A stretch of DNA of 64,000 nt from Agrococcus casei LMG 22410 (GTDB taxonomy: Bacteria; Actinomycetota; Actinomycetes; Actinomycetales; Microbacteriaceae): the NCBI RefSeq assembly GCF_900163565.1, contig NZ_FUHU01000038.1, forward strand, positions 124,001 to 188,000, written 5' to 3'. The translations under genes and the position numbers were made by a program. Every line of letters begins with the position of its first letter. The stretch's first letter is position 1. The notes beneath the pieces were generated by a model that saw only the letters and a list, made by a program, of their open reading frames with translations, was not told the origin of the DNA and did not search any database. This document shows positions 53,985 through 62,731 of this stretch, one piece after another.

Positions 53985-54626
53985 ATGGCCACACCCGACA
54001 CGCCTTCGTTCGACCAGGGGTTCTGGCAGGAGCACTGGAACGACAGCGAGCGCGCTGCGGCCAAGCCCGTTGCGGCGAATCCGTACGTCGAGCGCGAGAC
54101 GTCGGGGCTGCCTCGCGGCACTGCGATCGACGCCGGATGCGGTGCAGGCGCCGAGGCCATCCTCCTGGCCCAGCAGGGCTGGCGTGTGACTGCGGCTGAC
54201 ATCTCGTCCGCTGCGCTGGCGAAGGCGAAGGCCAATGCCGCCGACGAGGCAGAGGGCATCGAGTGGCTCGAAGCCGACCTCAGCACACTCTCGCCCGGTC
54301 GCCAGTGGGACCTCGTGATGACGCACTACGCGCATCCGTCGATTCCCCAGCTCGACTTCTACAAGCGGATCGCAGGCTGGGTCGCACCCGGCGGCACCCT
54401 GCTGATCGTGGCGCACGGCCACGCGCACAGCCACGGGCACCACGCCCCCGAAGATCAGCCCGAAGACGTGCAGCGCACGAGCGACGACATCGCGAGCCTC
54501 TTCAGCGAGCCTGAATGGCAGGTCGTCTCGGCCTATGAGGAGTGGCGATCGGTCGGCGACGACGGGCCGCACCTCAGCGACACGGTCGTGCGCGTCACGC
54601 GAGCCGCCGGCCCGATCGACCGCTGA
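53985..54626 (+). CDS. Class I SAM-dependent methyltransferase
   Basis: A 213-residue methyltransferase with motif I AIDAGCGAGAEAILLAQQG near residue 47, motif II/III VTAADISSAAL, and post-I EWLEADLSTL. The order resembles TehB/thiopurine methyltransferase-type proteins. A His-rich loop HGHAHSHGHH near residue 144 is unusual and may bind metal. The target is unknown. GAGGAG lies 7 nt before the ATG. It is divergent from the Mph gene. Confidence 0.88.
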   Translation: MATPDTPSFDQGFWQEHWNDSERAAAKPVAANPYVERETSGLPRGTAIDAGCGAGAEAILLAQQGWRVTAADISSAALAKAKANAADEAEGIEWLEADLSTLSPGRQWDLVMTHYAHPSIPQLDFYKRIAGWVAPGGTLLIVAHGHAHSHGHHAPEDQPEDVQRTSDDIASLFSEPEWQVVSAYEEWRSVGDDGPHLSDTVVRVTRAAGPIDR

Positions 54627-54635
54627 CGAGAGCTT

Positions 54636-57122
54636 TCAGAGCCTGCCGACGCGGGTCACCTGCACGACTGCCTCGCCGGCCTCGGCCGATGCCGCGAGGT
54701 CGACCGTGGCCCAGATGCGCCAGTCATTGTCGCCCTCTGGGTCGGCGAGGATCTGCTGGACCTGCCAGGCGTCCGGCTGCTCGTCGATGATGAGCATGGC
54801 GCTGCTTCTGGCGCCGGTGTCGGTGCCGATCGAGTCGTGCTCGTCGTAGTAGTCGTCGAGCGCATCGCCCCAGGCATCGGCGCCGAACCCGGATGCCGCA
54901 TCGAGCTCGCCCAGGTCTTCGTGGCGGTCGAGCGCGGCCAGCTGCACGCGACGGAACAGCGCGTTGCGCACGAGCACCCGAAACGCCCGCGGGTTCGCGA
55001 TGACATTCGGAGGAGGCGGCGGCGCGACCGGACCTTCGGCAGCCTCGGTCGGGTGCATCAGCTCTTCCCACTCGTCGAGCAGGCTCGAGTCGACCTGCCG
55101 CACGGTCTCGCCCAGCCATTCGATGAGGTCGAGCAGCTCGTCGCTCTTCGCCTCGTCGGGCACCGTCTGCCTGATCGCCCGAAACGCGTCAGAGAGGTAC
55201 CGAAGCACCAGCCCCTCGCTTCTGGCGATGCCGTAGTGCTGCACGAAGTCGGCGAACGTCATCGCGCGCTCCCACATGTCGCGCACGACAGACTTGGGCG
55301 ACAGCGAGAAGTCGCGCACCCACGGCTGCGAGGCGGCGAACACATCGAGTGCGGCGTTCAGCAGCTCGTCGAGGGGCTTGGGGTGGGTGATCTCTTCGAG
55401 CAGCTCCATGCGCTCGTCGTATTCGATGCCCTCGGCCTTCATCGCGGCAACCGCTTCGCCGCGAGCGAGGAACTGCTGCTGCGACAGGATCGGCCGCGGG
55501 TCGTCGAGCGTCGACTCGATGATCGAGATGACGTCGAGGGCGTGCGTGGGCGACTCGGGCTCGAGCATGTCGATCGCCGCGAGCGCGAACGGCGACAGCG
55601 GCTGGTTGAGCGCGAAGTTGGCCTGCAGGTCGACGGTGAGGCTGATCCGGTCGCCGTGCTGCTCGACGACGCCGGCCGTGCGCAGCGTTCGGTAGATCGC
55701 GAGCGCGCGGCGCTTGAGCGCGGCCTTCGACTGCTCTGACCCGTGCGACGCCTCGATCAGATCGCGCGTGGCGCCGAAGGCATCGCCGCCGCGCCCGATG
55801 ATGCTCAGCAGCATCGAGTGCGTGATCTGCATGCTCGAGGCGAGCGGCTCGGGCTCGGCTTCGATGAGCTTCTCGAACGAGGGCTTGCCCCACGACACGA
55901 ACCCCTCGGGCGCTTTCTTGCGCACGAGCTTTCGCCGCTTCTTCGGGTCGTCGGCGGCCTTCGCGAGCATCTTGGCGTTCTCGCTCTCGTGCTCGGGAGC
56001 CTGGGCCACGACCGAGCCAACAGTGTCGTACCCAGCACGCCCCGCACGGCCTGCGATCTGGTGGAATTCTCGCGCAGTGAGGTGCCGCATCCGCTGTCCG
56101 TCGAACTTCGTGAGTCCCGAGAGCAGCACGGTGCGGATGGGCACATTGATGCCGACGCCGAGGGTGTCGGTTCCGCAGATGACCCGCAGCAGGCCTCGCT
56201 GTGCGAGCTGCTCGACCAGGCGACGGTACTTGGGCAGCATGCCCGCGTGATGCACGCCGATGCCGCTGCGCACGAGCCGCGAGAGCGTCTGGCCGAACTT
56301 GGTCGTGAACCTGAAGCCGCCGATCGCCTCGGCGATCTCGTCGCGCTGCTCGCGGCTGACGATCTTGACAGATGCCAGCGCCTGTGCCCGCTCGAGGGCT
56401 GCGGCCTGGGCGAAGTGCACGATGTAGATGGGGGCGCGCTGGCTGCCCAGCAGCTCCTCGATGGTCTCGTGGATGGGCGACATCGCGTAGTCGTAGAGCA
56501 GCGGCACCGGCCGCTCGACGCCGGTCACCACGGCGACGTCGTGCCCTGTGCGCTCTTCGAGGTCGTCGGCGATGTCGGTCACGTCGCCGAGGGTCGCCGA
56601 CATGAGCACGAACTGCGCCTGCGGCAGCGTCAGCAGCGGCACCTGCCATGCCCAGCCGCGCTGCGGGTCTGCGTAGAAGTGAAACTCGTCCATGACGACC
56701 TGGCCGACGTCGGCGTCTTCGCCCTCTCGCAGCGCGAGGTTCGCGAGGATCTCTGCGGTGCAGCAGATGATCGGCGCATCGGCGTTGACCGATGAGTCGC
56801 CGGTGACCATGCCGACGTTCTCGGCGCCGAAGATCTCGACGAGCGAGAAGAACTTCTCGCTGACGAGCGCCTTGATCGGGGCCGTGTAGTAGCTGCGGCG
56901 TCCCTGCACGATGGCGGCGAAGTGTGCTCCGGCGGCGACGAGTGACTTGCCGGTGCCGGTCGGCGTCGAGAGGATGACGCTCGCGCCGGTCACGATCTCG
57001 ATCAGCGCCTCTTCCTGCGCCGGGTAGAGGCTGAGGCCTCGATCGTGCTCTGCCCAGGAGGCGAACGCCTCGAATACGGCGTCGGCGTTCCAGGTCGCTG
57101 GTTTCAGATCGAGGAGAGGCAT
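54636..57122 (-). CDS. DEAD/DEAH-box helicase with DUF3516 C-terminal domain
   Basis: An 828-residue superfamily 2 helicase. Walker A STPTGTGKSLVAA near residue 56, DEFHFYADPQRGWAW (motif II variant DEFH), SATLGDVTDI (motif III), HHAGMLPKYRRLVEQLA, GTDTLGVGINVPIRTVL and QIAGRAGRAGYDTVG (motif VI), then a DUF3516 C-terminus. It is similar to actinobacterial Ski2/Mtr4-like RNA helicases; the RNA or DNA substrate is unproved. The start at 57122 is the first residue of the conserved MPLLDLKPATW. Confidence 0.93.
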   Translation of the reverse strand: MPLLDLKPATWNADAVFEAFASWAEHDRGLSLYPAQEEALIEIVTGASVILSTPTGTGKSLVAAGAHFAAIVQGRRSYYTAPIKALVSEKFFSLVEIFGAENVGMVTGDSSVNADAPIICCTAEILANLALREGEDADVGQVVMDEFHFYADPQRGWAWQVPLLTLPQAQFVLMSATLGDVTDIADDLEERTGHDVAVVTGVERPVPLLYDYAMSPIHETIEELLGSQRAPIYIVHFAQAAALERAQALASVKIVSREQRDEIAEAIGGFRFTTKFGQTLSRLVRSGIGVHHAGMLPKYRRLVEQLAQRGLLRVICGTDTLGVGINVPIRTVLLSGLTKFDGQRMRHLTAREFHQIAGRAGRAGYDTVGSVVAQAPEHESENAKMLAKAADDPKKRRKLVRKKAPEGFVSWGKPSFEKLIEAEPEPLASSMQITHSMLLSIIGRGGDAFGATRDLIEASHGSEQSKAALKRRALAIYRTLRTAGVVEQHGDRISLTVDLQANFALNQPLSPFALAAIDMLEPESPTHALDVISIIESTLDDPRPILSQQQFLARGEAVAAMKAEGIEYDERMELLEEITHPKPLDELLNAALDVFAASQPWVRDFSLSPKSVVRDMWERAMTFADFVQHYGIARSEGLVLRYLSDAFRAIRQTVPDEAKSDELLDLIEWLGETVRQVDSSLLDEWEELMHPTEAAEGPVAPPPPPNVIANPRAFRVLVRNALFRRVQLAALDRHEDLGELDAASGFGADAWGDALDDYYDEHDSIGTDTGARSSAMLIIDEQPDAWQVQQILADPEGDNDWRIWATVDLAASAEAGEAVVQVTRVGRL

Positions 57123-57262
57123 CGTGCCCCATCCTCTCGCATCAGGCAGTAACCGCCCGTTGCCGAGCTGCCCCGTTGCTATGCTGACCGCACCGAGCCT
57201 GTGCCGCCGAACACCCGACGCGCTCGGCTGAGTGCACAGGAGCCGCAGCAACGGAGGATTCC

Positions 57263-58030
57263 ATGTCTGATGTCACCCAGCGCGCTCAGCGCCTTGCCGA
57301 GGCGCACGAGTCCGGAGCAACCCTCGTCCTCCCCACAGTCTGGGATGCATGGGGTGCCAATGTCGCAACGAGTGCGGGCTTCGAGTTCCTGACGATCGGC
57401 AGCCACCCGGTCGCAGACGCGATCGGCAGCGCCGACGGCGAGCAGATGGCGTTCAGCGACTACATCGCGGTCTCGAAGCGCATCATCGGCAGCGTTGAGG
57501 CGCCGGTCAGCGTCGACGTCGAGTCCGGCTACGGCCTTGAGCCGCGAGAGCTGGTCGGCCGGCTGCTCGATGCCGGTGCGGCAGGAGCCAACATCGAGGA
57601 TGTGGTGCACTCCGAAGGCAAGCGCGTGCGCGAGCGCCAGGAGCACGCCGACTACATCGCGGCGGCGCGGCAGACCGCTGACGAGGCGGGTGTGCAGTTC
57701 GTGATCAACGGACGAACGGATGCGGTCAAGCTCGGAACAGACACGTTCGCCGACCCCATCGCTGAAGCCGTCGAGCGCGTGAAGCTGATGGAGCAGGCGG
57801 GCGCGCGGGCCGTGTATCCCGTCGGGCTCAAGAGCGCCGAGCAGGTGACTGCCCTCGTCAGTGCTGTGAGCGTGCCCGTCAACGCGACCGCCCACCCCGT
57901 CGACGGCCATGGCGCTGGCGACCTCGCTGCGCTGACGGCGCTCGGTGTGCGTCGCGTGACGTTCGGTCCCCTGTGGCAGAAGCAGCTGGCTGAGGTGTCG
58001 GCCGCTGAGCTGGCCAAGTGGAGCAGCTGA
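57263..58030 (+). CDS. Isocitrate lyase/PEP mutase superfamily protein
   Basis: A 255-residue (beta/alpha)8 barrel: LPTVWDAWGANVA near residue 23, SVDVESGYG (metal-binding Asp/Glu), GANIEDVVH and INGRTDAV. It belongs to the PEPM/oxaloacetate hydrolase-like branch without the Cys of isocitrate lyase. It probably cleaves a C-C or C-P bond in a 2-oxo acid; the substrate is unknown. GGAGG lies 5 nt before the ATG, and TATGCT at 57180-57185 may be the -10. Confidence 0.9.
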   Translation: MSDVTQRAQRLAEAHESGATLVLPTVWDAWGANVATSAGFEFLTIGSHPVADAIGSADGEQMAFSDYIAVSKRIIGSVEAPVSVDVESGYGLEPRELVGRLLDAGAAGANIEDVVHSEGKRVRERQEHADYIAAARQTADEAGVQFVINGRTDAVKLGTDTFADPIAEAVERVKLMEQAGARAVYPVGLKSAEQVTALVSAVSVPVNATAHPVDGHGAGDLAALTALGVRRVTFGPLWQKQLAEVSAAELAKWSS

Positions 58031-58058
58031 GCACCGACGCACAACTCCGGCGGCTCGG

Positions 58059-58064
58059 TACAAT
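58059..58064 (+). promoter_or_regulatory. -10 element TACAAT before the zinc-finger SDR gene
   Basis: TACAAT ends 5 nt before GTG 58070, with no Shine-Dalgarno; one mismatch to TATAAT. Confidence 0.6.
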
Positions 58065-58069
58065 GCTCT

Positions 58070-59566
58070 GTGCCCTCTGACCAGCAGACTCCCGCAGAAT
58101 CGACGCCCGCGACACTCGACCCGAGAGACGTCGAGACGACCCTGCGCGTCATCGCGCAGCTGCAGCACATGAGCACCGAAGACCCCGACTACGTCGCCGT
58201 CCGGCACGCCACGGCGAAGATGTACAAAGAGGTCAAGGTCGCGAGCCGCAAGGCCAAGCACGCGCGCATCCAGGCTGCCGATCGTGCCGTCGTCGCGGCC
58301 ACGGCCACCGGCGCCCCTGACCGCATCGATGACGAGACGCGCGGCATCCCGCTCGAGTCGCGGGTGCAGACGCCTTCGGCCGGCACTCTGCTCAAGCCGC
58401 GCTCCTGCTACATCTGCAAGCAGCAGTACACGCTCGTCGACTCGTTCTACCACCAGCTCTGCCCCTCGTGTGCCGAGATGAGCCATGCAAAGCGCGAGGC
58501 ACGCACCGACCTCACCGGCAGACGCGCCCTGCTCACGGGCGGCCGCGCGAAGATCGGCATGCACATCGCCCTCAGGCTGCTCCGCGACGGTGCGCACACG
58601 ACGATCACCACGCGGTTTCCGAAGGATGCGGTGCGACGGTTCGCGTCGCTTCCCGACGCCGCCGACTGGCTGCACAGGCTCAAGGTCGTCGGCATTGACC
58701 TGCGAGACCCCGCCCAGGTCGTCGCCCTCGCTGAGGATGTCGCGAGCGCAGGCCCGCTCGACATCCTGATCAACAATGCGGCGCAGACGGTGCGCAGATC
58801 GCCCGGTGCCTACTCACCGCTGGTCGACGGCGAGACCGAGCCGCTGTCGGTGACCGCGCCGGCCGGCTCGCGTCTGCCTGAGCTCGTGACGTTCGGACAC
58901 ACGAGTGACGCGCATCCGCTCGCCCTTGCGGCATCGGTCGCCAGCCACCCGATTCTCGCGAGCGCCGCGAACAGTGCTGACGAGCTCGCCGCGCAGGCCA
59001 TGGCTGCCGGATCAAGCTCACTCGAGCGCCTCGCAAGCGGCACCGCGATCGACGCCGGTGGCCTGCTGCCCGACGAGGCGCACACGAACTCATGGACGCA
59101 GCATGTCGACCAAGTCGAGCCCCTTGAGATGCTCGAGGTGCAGCTGGCGAACATGACGGCGCCGTTCCTGCTCGTCTCGAAGCTGCGGCCGGCGATGGCT
59201 GCGTCGACCGCGCGTCGCAAATACATCGTGAACGTCTCGGCGATGGAGGGCGTCTTCAGCCGCGGCTACAAGGGGCCGGGCCACCCGCACACGAACATGG
59301 CAAAGGCCGCCCTCAACATGCTCACCCGCACGAGTGCGCGCGAGATGTTCGAGGCCGACCAGATCTTGATGACCGCGGTCGACACCGGTTGGATCACCGA
59401 TGAGCGTCCCCACTTCACGAAGGTGCGGCTTGCAGAAGAGGGATTCCACGCGCCGCTCGACCTTGTCGACGGTGCCGCTCGCGTCTATGACCCGATCGTG
59501 CGCGGCGAAGAGGGAGAAGATCTCTTCGGCATCTTCTTGAAGGACTACGCGAAGGGCTCCTGGTGA
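58070..59566 (+). CDS. SDR-family protein with N-terminal helical and zinc-finger region, altered catalytic motifs
   Basis: A 498-residue protein. Residues 1-100 are helical; Cys113-x2-Cys116 and Cys131-x2-Cys134 form a zinc-ribbon-like finger; from about 150 a Rossmann SDR begins (LLTGGRAKIGMHIAL, then LDILINNAAQTV). The usual TGxxxGxG reads TGGRAKIG, and the usual YxxxK reads TNMAK, so the catalytic Tyr is Thr. An insert of about 90 residues follows NNAA. Its function is unknown, and classical SDR chemistry is doubtful. It is coupled to the next small gene by a GTGA overlap. Confidence 0.85.
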   Translation: MPSDQQTPAESTPATLDPRDVETTLRVIAQLQHMSTEDPDYVAVRHATAKMYKEVKVASRKAKHARIQAADRAVVAATATGAPDRIDDETRGIPLESRVQTPSAGTLLKPRSCYICKQQYTLVDSFYHQLCPSCAEMSHAKREARTDLTGRRALLTGGRAKIGMHIALRLLRDGAHTTITTRFPKDAVRRFASLPDAADWLHRLKVVGIDLRDPAQVVALAEDVASAGPLDILINNAAQTVRRSPGAYSPLVDGETEPLSVTAPAGSRLPELVTFGHTSDAHPLALAASVASHPILASAANSADELAAQAMAAGSSSLERLASGTAIDAGGLLPDEAHTNSWTQHVDQVEPLEMLEVQLANMTAPFLLVSKLRPAMAASTARRKYIVNVSAMEGVFSRGYKGPGHPHTNMAKAALNMLTRTSAREMFEADQILMTAVDTGWITDERPHFTKVRLAEEGFHAPLDLVDGAARVYDPIVRGEEGEDLFGIFLKDYAKGSW

Positions 59567-59790
59567 GGTCCTCCCAGCTGCGTGGGCTGCCGATCGGCAC
59601 ACGTGTCGTCGTGCGCTATCGGCTGCATGATGGCGAGCACGGAGCGACGGATGCCCTGGGCGACCTGACAGCGATCGATGCGGTCTCATGCACGGTCGCC
59701 ACCCGACGGGGCGAGGTGCGCATCCGCATTGCCGACATCGTTGCGGCCAAGCAAGTGCCGCCGCCTCCACCTCCGAGACCGCGACGCTGA
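59563..59790 (+). CDS. Small SH3-like barrel protein coupled to the SDR gene
   Basis: A 75-residue protein made of a short beta-barrel (IGTRVVVRYRL, ALGDLTAIDAVSCTVATRRG, EVRIRIADIVAAKQV) and a Pro/Arg tail PPPPPPRPRR. The pattern matches the N-terminal SH3-like domain attached to some actinobacterial GNAT acetyltransferases, here without the enzyme. GTG 59563 overlaps the SDR stop, so it is co-translated. The function is unknown; it may be a partner of the SDR. Confidence 0.75.
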   Translation: MRSSQLRGLPIGTRVVVRYRLHDGEHGATDALGDLTAIDAVSCTVATRRGEVRIRIADIVAAKQVPPPPPPRPRR

Positions 59791-59809
59791 ACGCGCAGAT
59801 CTTTGTGCG

Positions 59810-60643
59810 TCAGGCGTGCTTTGCGTGACGGGCGAAGAAGAAGCACCAGAGGCCGTAGCAGCCGATGCCGACGCCGAGCACGATCAGCAGCACCATGCCG
59901 AACGGCTGGTCGCGCACTGTCTGCAGCGCCGCATCCATGCCGCCTGCCTTCTCGGCGTCATACGAGATCGCCGCCCAGACGAACAGTCCGCCGACGACAG
60001 CCACCGCAATGCCCTTGGCGATGTGACCGGCGCGAGCGAACCAGCGGCCGGCTCCTGTGAGTCGGGTGTCGAGCTCGTCGTTGTACTTCTCTTTGACGCC
60101 CTTGTAGACCTGGCGGCAGGCGTAGCCGATCACCACAAGGCCGATGAGGCCGACCAGAATCCGACCGGCGGGCACGCTCATCAGGGTCGCCGAGAGCGAC
60201 TCCTGCGCATCCTCGCCCTCACCCTGGTCGGGCCCGAGGGCTGTGCGGATCGCGGCAACGCCCAGGTAGCCGAAGAGCACCACGCGAAGGGCAGCCGAGG
60301 CGCGCTTGCGATTGCGCTTGGCGGGCTTGAACTCGCGGTATCCGACGAAGATCGCAACGAGCTGCCACAGCACCAGCGTCAGCAGGCCGATGCCGATGAT
60401 CCACAGCAGCACGACGCCGCCGGGGTTCTTGGCAAGCTCACGCAGCGCTCCGGAGTTCGAGGCATCGGCACCGCTCTCGCCGAGCGCAAGGCGAATCGCC
60501 AGCCACCCGATCAGCAGGTGCACGATGCAGTAGGCGACGAGACCGACTTTGACGGCAATCCGATAGACCCGTGACTCCTTCACGGATTCGGCAGTCGACT
60601 GCCCCGCCTGCACGGCTTCTCTGCCTGCTCGCCCTGTGTCCAT
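59810..60643 (-). CDS. DUF1206 membrane protein
   Basis: A 277-residue integral membrane protein with six spans in three DUF1206 repeats: VGLVAYCIVHLLIGWLAIRLA, FGYLGVAAIRTAL and AGHIAKGIAVAVVGGLF, each followed by a second span. Family function is unknown. TAGAGT lies 6 nt before ATG 60643. It is convergent with the SH3-like gene and divergent from deaD. Confidence 0.92.
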   Translation of the reverse strand: MDTGRAGREAVQAGQSTAESVKESRVYRIAVKVGLVAYCIVHLLIGWLAIRLALGESGADASNSGALRELAKNPGGVVLLWIIGIGLLTLVLWQLVAIFVGYREFKPAKRNRKRASAALRVVLFGYLGVAAIRTALGPDQGEGEDAQESLSATLMSVPAGRILVGLIGLVVIGYACRQVYKGVKEKYNDELDTRLTGAGRWFARAGHIAKGIAVAVVGGLFVWAAISYDAEKAGGMDAALQTVRDQPFGMVLLIVLGVGIGCYGLWCFFFARHAKHA

Positions 60644-60735
60644 GAGTGCACTCTAGTGCTGCCCCGTTGCGCACGCGTCAGACCCCACGCGAAGAGATGT
60701 CGGGCATCTGAGCCCTTGGGCAGTACCGTTAGAGC

Positions 60736-62541
60736 ATGAACTCCACCGGCAGCGCAAGCACTGATGCGCCCAAGACTGATGACGCATCGACCTCTGACGA
60801 GGTGACCTTCGCCGATCTCGGACTCAATGAGAACGTCCTCAAGGCGATCAAGAGCATCGGCTACGAGACCCCTTCGGCGATCCAGGCCGCAACCATTCCG
60901 CACCTGCTCGAGGGTCGCGACGTCGTCGGCCTCGCCCAGACCGGCACCGGAAAGACCGCGGCGTTCGCGCTGCCCATCCTGTCTCGCATCGAGGGCGGCA
61001 GCAAGAAGCCGCAGGCGCTCGTGCTCTCCCCCACCCGTGAGCTCGCCCTGCAGGTGAGCGAGGCGTTCGAGTCGTACTCGACCCACATGCGCGGCGTCAG
61101 CCTGCTGCCCATCTACGGCGGCCAGGCCTACGGCGTGCAGCTCTCGGCGCTGCGCCGCGGCGTCGACGTCGTGGTCGGCACCCCCGGCCGCATCATGGAC
61201 CACCTCGCCAAGGGCACGCTCGACCTCAGCGAGCTGAAGTACCTCGTGCTCGACGAGGCCGACGAGATGCTCAAGATGGGCTTCGCAGAGGATGTCGAGA
61301 CGATCCTCGCCGACACCCCAGAAGACAAGCAGGTCGCGCTGTTCTCAGCGACGATGCCCGCCGCCATTCGCCGCATTTCGAAGCAGTACCTGAAGGATGC
61401 CGAAGAGGTCACGGTCAAGAGCAAGACCACGACATCTGCGAACACCACGCAGCGCTACCTGGTGGTCTCGTACCAGCAGAAGGTCGATGCGCTGACTCGC
61501 ATCCTCGAGGTCGAGAACTTCGAGGGCATGATCGTCTTCGTCCGCACGAAGAACGAGACCGAGACGCTCGCTGAGAAGCTGCGGGCACGCGGATACTCGG
61601 CTGCAGCAATCAGCGGAGACGTTGCGCAGGCGCAGCGAGAGCGCACGGTCAACCAGCTGAAGTCGGGCAAGCTCGACATCCTGGTGGCGACAGACGTCGC
61701 AGCTCGCGGCCTCGACGTCGACCGCATCAGCCACGTCATCAACTTCGACATTCCGATCGACACCGAGTCATACGTGCACCGCATCGGTCGCACGGGTCGT
61801 GCCGGTCGCAGCGGTGCGGCGATCAGCTTCATCACGCCGCGCGAGCGTCGTCTGCTCGACTCGATCGAACGTGCGACCCGGCAGCCGCTGACCCAGATGC
61901 AGCTGCCGTCGGTCGACGACGTCAACGAGACGCGTCTGACCCGCTTCGACGACGCGATCACCGCTGCACTGAGCCAGCAGGAGCGCATCTCGGCGTTCCG
62001 CGACATCATCGCGCACTACGTCGAGCACCACGATGTTCCCGAGTCCGACGTCGCAGCCGCGCTCGCTGTTGTCGCTCAGGGCGATACTCCCCTGCTGCTG
62101 ACGCCGGCCGACGAGCTGTCGCTTAAGCAGGAGCGTGCAGACCGCAGCAAGGGCAAGTCAGACGGGCCGCGTCGTGCGCGCTCGAACCAGGCCATGGCTC
62201 CGTACCGCCTCGAGGTCGGCAAGCGTCACCGCGTCGAGCCTCGCCAGATCGTGGGTGCGCTCGCGAACGAGGGCGGCCTCAGCCGCGAGGACTTCGGTCA
62301 CATTCAGATTCGCCCCGACTTCTCGATCGTCGAGCTGCCGGCCGAGCTGCCGAAGGATGTACTCTCGAAGCTGAAGGCCACGCGCATCAGCGGGCGTCTC
62401 ATCGAGATCAAGCCCGACCGCGGAGGCCGCGGTAGCGGTCCCCGACGCGATCGCGACGACCGCGGACGCGACGACCGACGTGGTCGCGATGACCGTGGCG
62501 GCCGGGATGACCGTCCGGCGCGCAAGCCCCGGCACAAGTAG
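60736..62541 (+). CDS. deaD: DEAD-box RNA helicase (DeaD/CsdA-like)
   Basis: A 601-residue DEAD-box helicase: Q motif FADLGLNENVLKAIKSIGYETPSAIQ region, AQTGTGKTAAF, PTRELALQV, TPGRIMDHL, LDEADEML, SATMP, and HRIGRTGRAGR. A DbpA-type RNA-binding domain follows (about 475-550) and the tail is Arg/Gly/Asp-rich (repeats of DDRGRDDRRGRD). It remodels rRNA and structured mRNA, especially in the cold. TACCGT is 6 nt before ATG 60736. A strong hairpin follows. Confidence 0.96.
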   Translation: MNSTGSASTDAPKTDDASTSDEVTFADLGLNENVLKAIKSIGYETPSAIQAATIPHLLEGRDVVGLAQTGTGKTAAFALPILSRIEGGSKKPQALVLSPTRELALQVSEAFESYSTHMRGVSLLPIYGGQAYGVQLSALRRGVDVVVGTPGRIMDHLAKGTLDLSELKYLVLDEADEMLKMGFAEDVETILADTPEDKQVALFSATMPAAIRRISKQYLKDAEEVTVKSKTTTSANTTQRYLVVSYQQKVDALTRILEVENFEGMIVFVRTKNETETLAEKLRARGYSAAAISGDVAQAQRERTVNQLKSGKLDILVATDVAARGLDVDRISHVINFDIPIDTESYVHRIGRTGRAGRSGAAISFITPRERRLLDSIERATRQPLTQMQLPSVDDVNETRLTRFDDAITAALSQQERISAFRDIIAHYVEHHDVPESDVAAALAVVAQGDTPLLLTPADELSLKQERADRSKGKSDGPRRARSNQAMAPYRLEVGKRHRVEPRQIVGALANEGGLSREDFGHIQIRPDFSIVELPAELPKDVLSKLKATRISGRLIEIKPDRGGRGSGPRRDRDDRGRDDRRGRDDRGGRDDRPARKPRHK

Positions 62542-62559
62542 TCGAGTCGGCGGGCTGCA

Positions 62560-62610
62560 CGGGCGGTTGCTGCGCGAGAAACTGATTCTGCGCAGCAAAC
62601 TGACCGCCCG
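62560..62610 (+). terminator. Long hairpin after deaD
   Basis: CGGGCGGT and TGCTGCGC (62560-62575) pair with GCGCAGCA (62590-62597) and ACCGCCCG (62603-62610), a 16-bp stem with one 5-nt bulge and a 14-nt loop. No U-tract follows. Its 3' arm overlaps an operator-like palindrome. Confidence 0.7.
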
Positions 62611-62616
62611 GTCAGT
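62599..62616. promoter_or_regulatory. TetR-operator-like palindrome upstream of cydD
   Basis: ACTGACCG-CC-CGGTCAGT, perfect 8-bp arms around 2 nt, 116 bp before cydD. This resembles ACTGACCGGTCAGT-type operators of TetR regulators. No TetR gene is in the window. Confidence 0.4.
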
Positions 62617-62731
62617 GCTTCGTACAGATCCGCCGCTCAGTCAGTTGTTCGTGCACGGATGCGCGGCACTTCCCCAGCAGCGAGTCGCGGCACCAGCTCA
62701 TCGACGTCTCGCCCGGTGAGACAATGGAACA

